The notes below the pieces were generated by a model. The model saw only the letters and a list, made by a program, of their open reading frames with translations, was not told the DNA's origin and searched no databases. Below, one piece after another: positions 42,445 through 50,000 of a stretch of DNA of 64,000 bases. Source of the DNA: Streptomyces colonosanans (GTDB lineage Bacteria; Actinomycetota; Actinomycetes; Streptomycetales; Streptomycetaceae). The stretch lies in NCBI RefSeq assembly GCF_001866645.1, contig NZ_MLYP01000040.1, positions 38,610 through 102,609 of the forward strand, read 5' to 3'. The translations under genes were made by a program, and so were the position numbers. The stretch's first letter is position 1; every line of letters begins with the position of its first letter.

Positions 42445-42671
42445 ACAAGAACGAGCTCGACCCGTCATGGGTCGAGTCCCAGCTGCGCGACGCCCAATGG
42501 CAGACCAGCAGCAGTGGCGGCCAGACCTGCGTCCAGGTCGCCTTCCTCGACCAGGGCATCGTGGCCCTGCGTGATTCCAAGAACACCAGCAAGGCCCCGC
42601 ACCTGTTCACCGACGCCGAATACGACGCATTCATCGGCGGCATCCTCCGCGGCGAACTCCGACGCAACTGA
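42441..42671 (+). CDS. DUF397 protein
   Basis: This 76-residue protein has WQTSSSGGQTCVQVAFLD, VALRDSKNTSKAPHLFTDAEYDAFI, the standard DUF397 pattern. It is coupled by ATGA to the upstream XRE-DUF5753 regulator, which it probably modulates as a small partner, as in the BldB/Scr pairs. Confidence is high. Confidence 0.9.
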   Translation: MNKNELDPSWVESQLRDAQWQTSSSGGQTCVQVAFLDQGIVALRDSKNTSKAPHLFTDAEYDAFIGGILRGELRRN

Positions 42672-42717
42672 TCTGCACCGCTTCTGGCTGCCGGCCGGCC
42701 CTAATCGGGCTGGCCGG

Positions 42718-43458
42718 CTACGCCGGGGAGTGCTGTTCGTCGACGACGGCATAGAGGTGCTCGCCATGTGCCCAGCGTTTGAGCTCTGGCCGTCCGATGA
42801 GGATGATGTCGTGTCGCTCGGCGAACTCGGTTGCGGGCTTGGTGAATCCGTTGAGAGCGACGATGACGGCGATGTCTGCACCATGCTCGGGACGCGCGGT
42901 GCCGTTGAACTTCTGCACCGCTCCGGACCCGACCGGCGCGGTGTATTGTTTGCATTGTGCAACGATCTTGCGGCCTTCTCCGTCCCAGGCCACGACGTCC
43001 GCCCCCAAGTCTCCGGAGCCGCCGACCCGGCGGGCCCGTACGAACCCGTCCCGGGCGAGCAGGTCGGCGCACGCCTGCTCGAAGCCGTTCGCGCTCATCG
43101 CGGTGAGCTGTTTCATCCGGAAGGTCAGGACCTTGGGCGCATCGGCGACCGGCGCGGTGGCGTGCTCCTCCTCCACGTCTTCGGTGTCGCTGTAGGCGAC
43201 AACGTAGCCGCCTCGGTCGGAGAAGACCACGAAGCACAGCAGCACCAGGGTGCCAAGGATGATCAGGGCGAACCACCAGGGGTGCCCCATGAGCCATCCC
43301 CAGACGTCCTCCGTGAACCAGCCACCCACATCGTCGCGCAGCCAAGGCCACGCGTCCTCAGTCAGCCACTGCCAGGCGACCTTGGCGATGGCCAAGCCGA
43401 GGATCAGCCAGAGGATGACCTTCAACACCGGGTCCAGTGACCCGTCCTCGTCGAACAA
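42718..43458 (-). CDS. Membrane-anchored Mrr-type endonuclease
   Basis: From TTG 43458, after AAGGGGGAACG, the protein has 246 residues. The first 80 residues contain two hydrophobic helices (VILWLILGLAIAKVAWQWL and WWFALIILGTLVLLCFVVF). The Mrr domain begins FEQACADLLARDGFVRARRVGG and has LGADVVAWDGEGRKIVAQCKQY, the D...QxK catalytic set. Mrr nucleases cut methylated or foreign DNA, and membrane-anchored forms are known in actinomycetes. It is tandem with a second such gene. A role in defence or envelope-associated DNA processing is plausible. Confidence 0.82.
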   Translation of the reverse strand: MFDEDGSLDPVLKVILWLILGLAIAKVAWQWLTEDAWPWLRDDVGGWFTEDVWGWLMGHPWWFALIILGTLVLLCFVVFSDRGGYVVAYSDTEDVEEEHATAPVADAPKVLTFRMKQLTAMSANGFEQACADLLARDGFVRARRVGGSGDLGADVVAWDGEGRKIVAQCKQYTAPVGSGAVQKFNGTARPEHGADIAVIVALNGFTKPATEFAERHDIILIGRPELKRWAHGEHLYAVVDEQHSPA

Positions 43459-43504
43459 CGTTCCCCCTTCTCTACCCTGACCTGGCCTCTCGGCGATACC
43501 CGCG

Positions 43505-44191
43505 CTATGCGGCCCGTCGCACCGATGTCCTGCGTGGCCTGCGGGCGGGTAGTCCCAGCAGGGTGTGGAGCGGGACTCCGTCTTCAGCCCACTGCCGCAG
43601 CCGCTCACGATCGACCCAGTGGATCTGATGCCGATCGCCCCACGCCTTGGCATCGCGGGTGAAGCCGCCGTTGGTGACCACGACCGCGACATCGGCTTTG
43701 TGGACGGGCCCAGCAGTCCCCTTGACCTGGTACATCACCTTCGAGTCGACCTTCCCGCCGACGGTGGTGTGCTTCGCCTGCAGCACGATCCGCCCACGAT
43801 TGGCATGGCGACCGATGACGTCGGCCGCCTGATCGCCAGCCTGCCCGACCCGCCGCGCCGACCAGCCGTCACGGATGAGGAGATCCCGCAGCGCGAACTC
43901 GAACTCCGCATCACCGAGCGAGTCGATCCGGTCGAGTGGGAGTCGCAGGACCGCGACCAGCGCGGCCTGGGCCCGCCGCAGCCGAACTCTCCTCACCTGC
44001 CACCAGATGACAGACAGCACGGCCGCCACCGCTACGGCGACGGTGAGCGGCCACCCGCGCACGATCGCGTGCCACAGCGCCGTGGCCGCCTGCACCAGCA
44101 CAGTGGCCACGGCCAGGGCGACGAGGACCGCTGCTCCCTGTTCGCGGCGACCGCGTGGCGCGCGCAGCCGCATCCGGATGCCGCCCATCAA
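43505..44191 (-). CDS. Second membrane-anchored Mrr-type endonuclease
   Basis: This 228-residue protein has two N-terminal hydrophobic helices (AAVLVALAVATVLVQAATAL and WPLTVAVAVAAVLSVIWW). The Mrr domain follows: FEFALRDLLIRDGWSARRVGQ, AADVIGRHANRGRIVLQAKHTTV with D...QxK, and AVVVTNGGFTRDAKAWGDRH. It is a clear paralogue of the gene at 42718 by layout. It overlaps a small membrane protein gene by ATGA upstream. Both nucleases probably work at the membrane, possibly as a pair. Confidence 0.82.
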   Translation of the reverse strand: MMGGIRMRLRAPRGRREQGAAVLVALAVATVLVQAATALWHAIVRGWPLTVAVAVAAVLSVIWWQVRRVRLRRAQAALVAVLRLPLDRIDSLGDAEFEFALRDLLIRDGWSARRVGQAGDQAADVIGRHANRGRIVLQAKHTTVGGKVDSKVMYQVKGTAGPVHKADVAVVVTNGGFTRDAKAWGDRHQIHWVDRERLRQWAEDGVPLHTLLGLPARRPRRTSVRRAA

Positions 44192-44397
44192 CGGCTCGAC
44201 GATGCGGACACCGACGGAGTGGAGGCCGGCTTGTTCGTCTCGGCCCCGCTGTCACTGCTGCCGAACCCGAAGAGCTGCCCCCACAGCCAGACGAAGGCGA
44301 CGATTCCCGCGATGGTCCAGCCGCCCAGCTTCTTTCCACGCGGCCGAGGATTCCTGCGGATGTGGCGACGAACCTCGTGAAATCCCTCCGGCGGCAT
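44188..44397 (-). CDS. Small single-helix membrane protein coupled to an Mrr gene
   Basis: From ATG 44397 (MPPEGFHEVRRHIRRNPRPR) the protein has 69 residues: a basic N-terminus, one hydrophobic helix (WTIAGIVAFVWLWGQLFGF) and a Ser/Ala tail. It overlaps the second Mrr gene by ATGA and is the first of three genes. It may anchor or control the nucleases. Confidence 0.6.
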   Translation of the reverse strand: MPPEGFHEVRRHIRRNPRPRGKKLGGWTIAGIVAFVWLWGQLFGFGSSDSGAETNKPASTPSVSASSSR

Positions 44398-44736
44398 GCC
44401 CTTCCCCCTCCTGTGATCTGGCAACTTGATGATGCTGCCCCTGCGGATATGGGTGTATCAGCGGGCACTGACAAAAACTGATGGATCACCACGGCGGTTG
44501 GCTCGCATCGATCACAAACCAGACAGAGGCGCTCCAACCGGCACCGTCGATCAATTATTTGAACGAGCGTCCCGCCTCTGACCTGGAGGTTTTCGTGCCA
44601 TACGGTTGGCCCAACTGGCATGAACACCACCATGCCCTGCCGACTCGCCGCCGGTCGACGACAGTTCACCTGCGTCGACACTGCGAAAGCGGCCCTGGGA
44701 AGCGGCGCGGAGTTGGCGTGAAAGCGGAGGCGCTGA
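44398..44736. other. Intergenic gap before the Nudix block
   Basis: No gene is convincing in these 340 bases. It should contain the promoter of the Mrr group, but no clear -10/-35 pair was picked out. Confidence 0.4.
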
Positions 44737-45261
44737 TCAGGGTCCGCAACCATATTTGGCCACCGTTTTCGGCCCATCCGGAACGGCACTCAGCGCACCG
44801 GAAGAAGTACCGCTGTTCCGATCACAGATGTTTCGTGAACAACCCGCGGCGCGGCCTGCGCACACTACCGTCCGGAGCGGAAACCGACGAGATGACAGGA
44901 GCGCGGCGTTGGAGAACTTCTTCGTCCCCAAGAAGATCTGGCAGGGCGGAGGCCCCCCGTCGGGGAGCTGATCGAGCGGGTACCACGCCCAGTCGCCGAC
45001 GCTCTCGTCCGGCTGCGTGGTCGGCTGCCCTTGCCAGGCGTGGACGAGCGCGCCGACGGTGACCCGCAGGACACCTTCGACGTGGTCGACGAGCGTGCCC
45101 AGCAGTCCCACGTCGCCAGTCCGAGCGACCAGACCGGTCTCCTCGGCGAGTTCGCGGACGACCGCGTCCTCGAAGGATTCCCCAGCCTCCACGCTGCCGC
45201 CGGGCAGTTCGAGGGTGCCGCGGCGGTGTCGGCCCAGCAGGATGCCCTGCTCGCTGAGCAA
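44737..45261 (-). CDS. Nudix domain, out of frame with the upstream methyltransferase
   Basis: From TTG 45261 the frame gives 174 residues. The box GGSVEAGESFEDAVVRELAEETGL is complete and LLSEQGILLGRHRRGTLELP starts the fold. In-frame sequence extends upstream as THAAIGVGS with no other start codon until it meets the methyltransferase frame near 45350. The C-terminal part after PDGGPPPCQIF departs from the usual Nudix ending and looks eroded. It was probably the second half of a methyltransferase-Nudix fusion. Confidence 0.6.
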   Translation of the reverse strand: MLSEQGILLGRHRRGTLELPGGSVEAGESFEDAVVRELAEETGLVARTGDVGLLGTLVDHVEGVLRVTVGALVHAWQGQPTTQPDESVGDWAWYPLDQLPDGGPPPCQIFLGTKKFSNAALLSSRRFPLRTVVCAGRAAGCSRNICDRNSGTSSGALSAVPDGPKTVAKYGCGP

Positions 45262-46027
45262 GATCGAACCGACACCGATGGCCGCGTGGGTCCGGCGCTC
45301 GGGTGCTGCGAGGTTGGCTGGAGACGCGCGCCGACCGGTCGGGAAGGCGCCGGACGCGGATGAGTTGCTGGATGACCGTGGCGCTCTCCTCGGGGTGCGG
45401 GAGCAGGTCGATGGCCTCGACGCGGAAGCCGTACTCGGTGAGCAGGTTCTCCCACAGCTGCGGTGCCAGGACCCACATCCGCGTCGGCAAAGGCGGGTCG
45501 TCCCGCAGCAGGATGATCTGCTCGCGCGGTGCCACTTCCGTGGACGGACCGCGGTCGTGCAGGTGGGTGTGCAGGAGTGAGAGTGTCAGAGGGGCGCCGG
45601 GACCCAGGCCGTCGCGCAGTGCGGGCAGAGAGCGGTGCGGGTCGATATAGGCGAGCGTTCCGATCGCGTACGCGGCGTCGAACGGCTCGGCGCCGGCCAG
45701 GTACTCGGTCACGTCTGCTTGGACGAACTCGACGTCGGTCACGTCTGCGTGGGCGGATACGGCGCGTTCGTGCTGGGTCGGGGACAGCTCGATGCCAGTG
45801 ACGCGCGCTCCGTGAGCCCGAGCGAGGTGGACGGCGTGGTGGCCGGCTCCGGAGCCGATGTCCAGGACACGGCGGCCTGTGACGTCACCCAGGACCTCTG
45901 CTCCAGGTCCGACCCCTTCCCAGGGCGTCCAGCCGAGCCGGTCGGGAACGGGTGGGGTGTAGGCGCGGGCCAGTTGGCGCTGGCCGTAGATCTGCCAGGC
46001 CCGGGTGTTGATCTCCTCGGCGGGCAC
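44822..46027 (-). CDS. Class I methyltransferase, frame-shifted half of an MTase-Nudix fusion
   Basis: The first 225 residues from ATG 46027 are a clear class I methyltransferase: VLDIGSGAGHHAVHLARAHG, VTGIELSPTQHERAV, VEFVQADVTEYL and FDAAYAIGTLAYI. After LIRVRRLPDRSA near 45350 the frame continues for about 170 Arg-rich residues that look out of frame, while the next frame encodes the Nudix domain. One base change would give a bifunctional protein, an architecture I recall in streptomycetes. The out-of-frame tail makes this copy doubtful. Confidence 0.6.
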   Translation of the reverse strand: MPAEEINTRAWQIYGQRQLARAYTPPVPDRLGWTPWEGVGPGAEVLGDVTGRRVLDIGSGAGHHAVHLARAHGARVTGIELSPTQHERAVSAHADVTDVEFVQADVTEYLAGAEPFDAAYAIGTLAYIDPHRSLPALRDGLGPGAPLTLSLLHTHLHDRGPSTEVAPREQIILLRDDPPLPTRMWVLAPQLWENLLTEYGFRVEAIDLLPHPEESATVIQQLIRVRRLPDRSARVSSQPRSTRAPDPRGHRCRFDLAQRAGHPAGPTPPRHPRTARRQRGGWGILRGRGRPRTRRGDRSGRSDWRRGTAGHARRPRRRCPAGHRRRARPRLARAADHAAGRERRRLGVVPARSAPRRGASALPDLLGDEEVLQRRAPVISSVSAPDGSVRRPRRGLFTKHL

Positions 46028-46058
46028 GATTGCCTCCTGGTGGGCGGGTGTTCAGAGG

Positions 46059-46961
46059 TCAGGTGTGCGTGATCAGGTAGGCGGGGCCCTCGCCGCGCCG
46101 GGCTCGTTCGATGGCGTCGAGGCGGGCGAAGGCGCGCGGCGCCATCAGCTCCTGCCAGGTCGCGAGGTCGTGGACGGCCCACATGTCGTGCTCGGCGGGG
46201 TCGAGGCGGATCCGGCCAAGCTGCTCGGCGGTCAGCCGGCCGCCGTCGAAGATGAGCCCCACCTTGTTCAGCGGCTGGCGCGGTCCGGCGTGCAGGAAGT
46301 GCGTAAGGAGCAGCTTCGGCGTGTGCAGACCGAGTTCGAGGCCGGTCTCCTCGACCGCTTCGCGCCGGGCGGTCTGCAGCGGGTCCTCGCCCGGGGCGTC
46401 GAGGTTGCCGCCCGGGAACTGCCAGAGTCTCGAGCCGTAGACGGAGCGGAGCTGGATTGGCCGGTCGTGCTCGTCGCGGATGTAGAGGCAGCCGTACACC
46501 GTGTGGTGGGGGACGGTCTGCGCGTACTGCGTGGGCGTCATCGGCATGGGGCGGCCGGGCCGGGCAGGGCGGTGGCCGAATGAGAGGGCGAGAACGCCGA
46601 GGGCTTCCTTGGCCGGCGGGTAGATGCTGCGGAGGTTGGCGAGCAGCTCTCCAGGAGGCCCCTCCGGGTCGATGCGCGCGGCGTCCTCCGAGCTGAGCAG
46701 GTCCTCGAAGGAGGGGTACGGGGTGATCCGCTGCACGATGATGTCGAGTTCCCGCCCGGTGTCCCGGTCGTGGAAGACGACCGTGTCGCCCACGGCGACG
46801 GCGCGCTTCTGCGGGGTGGCCACCCTCACTTCGATCGTCTTGCGGCCTGCTTCCACTTGGCGGTAGTACCGCCCGAGCAGGTGCATGTGATGCTCGTGTG
46901 GTTCGTCTCCGGCCGCCGGGCTCGGGACGGCTGGGATCGCCTGCTGCGTGTCATCAGGCAT
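46059..46961 (-). CDS. ASCH-Nudix fusion protein
   Basis: This 300-residue protein has an N-terminal ASCH domain (MHLLGRYYRQVEAGRKTIEV with the core GRKTIE, then VGDTVVFHDRDTGRELDIIV) over residues 26-125. ASCH domains bind RNA or modified nucleosides. The C-terminal Nudix domain starts near 145, with box GGNLDAPGEDPLQTARREAVEETGL and KVGLIFDGG. The pairing suggests hydrolysis of a nucleoside phosphate recognised by the ASCH pocket. It ends 31 bases before the methyltransferase-Nudix locus on the same strand. Confidence 0.82.
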   Translation of the reverse strand: MPDDTQQAIPAVPSPAAGDEPHEHHMHLLGRYYRQVEAGRKTIEVRVATPQKRAVAVGDTVVFHDRDTGRELDIIVQRITPYPSFEDLLSSEDAARIDPEGPPGELLANLRSIYPPAKEALGVLALSFGHRPARPGRPMPMTPTQYAQTVPHHTVYGCLYIRDEHDRPIQLRSVYGSRLWQFPGGNLDAPGEDPLQTARREAVEETGLELGLHTPKLLLTHFLHAGPRQPLNKVGLIFDGGRLTAEQLGRIRLDPAEHDMWAVHDLATWQELMAPRAFARLDAIERARRGEGPAYLITHT

Positions 46962-47098
46962 ATGTGCCTCCGTTCGATGTGTTCCGTCCGCCGCGGTCGT
47001 GCGGTCGTGCGGTCGTGAGGTCGCGACCGGGTCAGGGGGCTGTGGCCGCGCTCCTGTGTCGGCGTGGGGGCGAGGAAGCGGACGAGGCTGCCGGTGCG

Positions 47099-48367
47099 TT
47101 AGGGCAGTTCGATCGGTCCGTAGCGCGCGTGCGGCTCCTGCCGCATCAGCGCGTCGTACCGGTCCGCTACCGAGAAGTGCCAGAACTCGGTTCCATAGTT
47201 CGTAAAGCCCGCGTTCTCCATGGCGTTGAGCAGAAGCGTGCGGTGGTGACGCGCCTGATCGCTGAGGTTCGGGGCGTGCGTGAAGCAGGCACCGTCGCTC
47301 TCCTCGGGGGAGGCATTGACGCGGGTGCCGAGGTCGAGTTCGTGGCCGTCCTGGTCGACGAGGGTTACGTCCACGGCCGCGCCCGCGGAGTGGGGCGCGA
47401 TCTCCGGCGGCGACACGTACCGGCTGGCGGCCTGGTGCAGTTGCTCAGCGGTCCAGCCGGGGTGAGCAGTGGCCAGCTCGTCCCGGTACTCGGTGAAGTA
47501 GCGCTGCTGTACGGCCAGCGGGCGGTAGCCCTCGATGAACAGCAGGTCGGTGCCGGCGGGCAGGAGCGAGCGGACGTGCTCCAGCCGGGCCAGGACGCCC
47601 TCGCGGACGTGGGCGAAGGCGCCCAGCGGATCTTGCTTACGGGGATCGACACGGAAGTCGTGGTCACGCACGTCGACGAGCGGCTCCCCGCACTCGCGCA
47701 CCGGGATCGCGGCGACCCGCGGATCGGACATCAACACCAGAGGGTTCACCGAGTCTCCCTGTGACGGCTTGCACTGCGGGGGCGGGGCAGGGGAGGCAGA
47801 GGCCAGATCGGTTTCGCGCAGGATCCGCGCGACGGTGTCCTGCAGCGTGCTGTCGGCCGGGATCACGGTCTCCAGACCGCCCGGCAGCAGATCCATCTCG
47901 CGGTACCAGGAGGCGAGGTGATTGTCGGTGACTTGCGCCAGGTACGCGGCATCCGCCTTCGACGCGTGTCGGGCAAACGTCGTTTCCAGCGGCACGTCCA
48001 GGTAGTAGCAGCAGGAGACGCCGCGGTGGTCCCGTACCAGAGACGTGATCATGTGGCTGTAGCGATCGGCGTACAGGATCCCTTCGAGCACGACGTGAAA
48101 GCCGGCGTTCAGTGCTTCGCGTGCGATCCTGCCCAGCAGGGCGATGTTGGCGCCGCGCGCGGTGTCGTGTTCCCTGAGCACGTTCCGGCGGATCACGTCC
48201 TGGGCCACGATCGCGATACCGCGGCCGTAGTGATCTCGCAGGCCCCGGGCCACGCATGACTTGCCTGACGCCGAGTTGCCTCGGATCACGACGAGGCGGG
48301 TGTCCTCACGGCCGGCCGCAGTTGCAGTGGACAGACAACGGTGTGCGCCGCTCGGTGTGCCGGTCAT
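47099..48367 (-). CDS. P-loop kinase fused to a VanX-type D-Ala-D-Ala dipeptidase domain
   Basis: From ATG 48367 the protein has 422 residues. Residues 1-190 are a small P-loop kinase with Walker A GNSASGKSC (30-38) and YYLDVPLETTFARHASKAD, closely related to the kinase at 26016. After a Pro linker, residues 210-422 form an M15D dipeptidase. FIEGYRPLAVQQRYF holds the active-site Arg, HSAGAAVD gives zinc ligands His 326 and Asp 333, and GTEFWHFS gives catalytic Glu 394 and His 397. All key residues of both halves are present. VanX enzymes split D-Ala-D-Ala. The fusion could process a dipeptide and phosphorylate a partner. It overlaps the triple-Nudix gene by ATGA. Confidence 0.82.
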   Translation of the reverse strand: MTGTPSGAHRCLSTATAAGREDTRLVVIRGNSASGKSCVARGLRDHYGRGIAIVAQDVIRRNVLREHDTARGANIALLGRIAREALNAGFHVVLEGILYADRYSHMITSLVRDHRGVSCCYYLDVPLETTFARHASKADAAYLAQVTDNHLASWYREMDLLPGGLETVIPADSTLQDTVARILRETDLASASPAPPPQCKPSQGDSVNPLVLMSDPRVAAIPVRECGEPLVDVRDHDFRVDPRKQDPLGAFAHVREGVLARLEHVRSLLPAGTDLLFIEGYRPLAVQQRYFTEYRDELATAHPGWTAEQLHQAASRYVSPPEIAPHSAGAAVDVTLVDQDGHELDLGTRVNASPEESDGACFTHAPNLSDQARHHRTLLLNAMENAGFTNYGTEFWHFSVADRYDALMRQEPHARYGPIELP

Positions 48368-49857
48368 GCGGGCCAGCCCGTCTCGCTGTACAGCTCCCCG
48401 TTCTGGATCTTTTCGATGGCCACCCGGGTGTAGGGGACGAGGTCGTCGGGGAGGGCGGCGGGGTCCCAAAATTTCCACTGGGTGCACTTGTCCGGCTCGC
48501 GCAGTTCCGGCTCGCCGCTCCAAGCGTGGGCGCGGAAGAACAGGCCCATGCGGGGCTGGTCCCCGGCTTGGTCGATGTGGTGGACGACGTGGACGAGTTC
48601 GACGTCCTGGCGCTCGATGTGCAGGCCGGCTTCCTCCCGGGCCTCCCTGATCAGGCAGGCGATGGCGTTCTCCTGCTCGCAGTGACCGGCCAGGACGTGC
48701 CAGGTGGACGGCGCAAACTCTGAGTCGGGGTGACGCAGCCCGAGCAGCACCGTTCCATCGGGGCGCTCCAGGTAGAGGTGGACTCCGATGACGTTGAGGA
48801 CCGTGCCGCTCGGGGAGATCGGTCGGCGCTCACCCCTCAAGACGGTCTCGGTCCGCGGGGCTGGAGCGGACGTGCCGGCTGTGTGGCTGGCGGCGTGACG
48901 CTGCACGAGGCCGGTGGTGGAGGGCGCGATGCGCAGGCGGTGGAGGTCGTCGGGGGCGAACCAGGCCAACATCACCCCTTCCGTCAGGTGGAGTTCGCGT
49001 GGGTCTCCGTTCCAGCTGCCGGTGTAGATGGCGATCGGTAGGGTCGCACCGGTGGCGTCGGTTGCTTCCTCGACGCCGAACGGGGCCAGGTCGGGGATGT
49101 GCAGGCCGGCTTCTTCGTTCAGTTCGCGCCGCACCGTGTGCTCCAGGGTGGCGTCCTGGAGCTCTCGGCCGCCGCCCAGCAGTGACCACATGCCCGGCTC
49201 CCAGATCTGGCCGGGGAAGTAGTCGCGCAGGTGGAGCAGGTACTCGCCGCGGTCGTTGTAGATCAAAGCGGAGGCGTTGGCGGCCCCCGGTTCGACGGCG
49301 GGCGTGAGTTTGAGTAGCTTCTCGCGCAGAGAAGGAGAGGTCACCTTGTCCACTGGCCGCCACTCGACTCCGTCGACCTCCTCTTCCTGCAGCACCACCG
49401 GCACCTGGGTCGCTGAGTGCAGGCGGAAGAGGAAGCGGAGGTCGAAGTGCTGGTGGCCCGGTTCGCCCTTGCCCGGGCGCGCGTCGATGTGGTGGATGTC
49501 GATGTCGAGCGGCACGGCCTCGTATCCGGGCCACGGCGCCACTGCCTGGCGTGGGATCCCGGTCTCCTCGTGCAGCTCCCGCAGGGCCACCGCCGCCAGG
49601 GACTCGTCTTCGGGCTCGGCGTGTCCGCCTGGAGGAAGTACCTTCCCACTCGCCCGGTGCAGCACGTTCAGGACGCGGCCGAGCTGGTCGACGACGATGG
49701 CGCCGCAGGTGACGTGTCCGGAGAAGGTGGAGCGACTGGTGATGTCCGTCGACCGGTCGAGCGCTTCCAGGAAGCCGCCGAGTCGCGTTCGCTCGTGAGG
49801 ATGGTGGGCCAGATAGGTCTCGACGGTGGTGCGGATGTGTTCCTGCGACAGCGGCAT
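48364..49857 (-). CDS. Protein with three tandem Nudix domains
   Basis: This 497-residue protein has three Nudix boxes: GGHAEPEDESLAAVALREL and HEETGI in domain 1 (about 45-190), GGGRELQDATLEHTVRREL and NEEAGL in domain 2 (195-335), and AGHCEQENAIACLIREAREE in domain 3 (350-490), where the loop is one residue shorter than the consensus. Each has the REUxEExG part and could be active. Three Nudix folds in one chain are unusual. The order suggests sequential hydrolysis of related nucleotides or one active and two binding domains. ATG 49857 starts the chain, and the stop overlaps the kinase-VanX start. Confidence 0.8.
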   Translation of the reverse strand: MPLSQEHIRTTVETYLAHHPHERTRLGGFLEALDRSTDITSRSTFSGHVTCGAIVVDQLGRVLNVLHRASGKVLPPGGHAEPEDESLAAVALRELHEETGIPRQAVAPWPGYEAVPLDIDIHHIDARPGKGEPGHQHFDLRFLFRLHSATQVPVVLQEEEVDGVEWRPVDKVTSPSLREKLLKLTPAVEPGAANASALIYNDRGEYLLHLRDYFPGQIWEPGMWSLLGGGRELQDATLEHTVRRELNEEAGLHIPDLAPFGVEEATDATGATLPIAIYTGSWNGDPRELHLTEGVMLAWFAPDDLHRLRIAPSTTGLVQRHAASHTAGTSAPAPRTETVLRGERRPISPSGTVLNVIGVHLYLERPDGTVLLGLRHPDSEFAPSTWHVLAGHCEQENAIACLIREAREEAGLHIERQDVELVHVVHHIDQAGDQPRMGLFFRAHAWSGEPELREPDKCTQWKFWDPAALPDDLVPYTRVAIEKIQNGELYSETGWPA

Positions 49858-50000
49858 AGGTTCACCTCGAAGCGGCGGAGGAGCGAAGCGGAAGGGGCCG
49901 GGGTGATTGTTCGGCTCAGCTCAGACGCATCCCCTCCGCGGGGACTTCTTCGATTTCGGTGGGGCGTGCGATAGGCAGGCCCCAGCGGACATGGGCTGTT

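Noticed and set aside
44481..45062. Plus-strand open frame in the gap before the Nudix block
   Set aside because: Irregular codon use and no motif; its second half is antisense to the Nudix domain.
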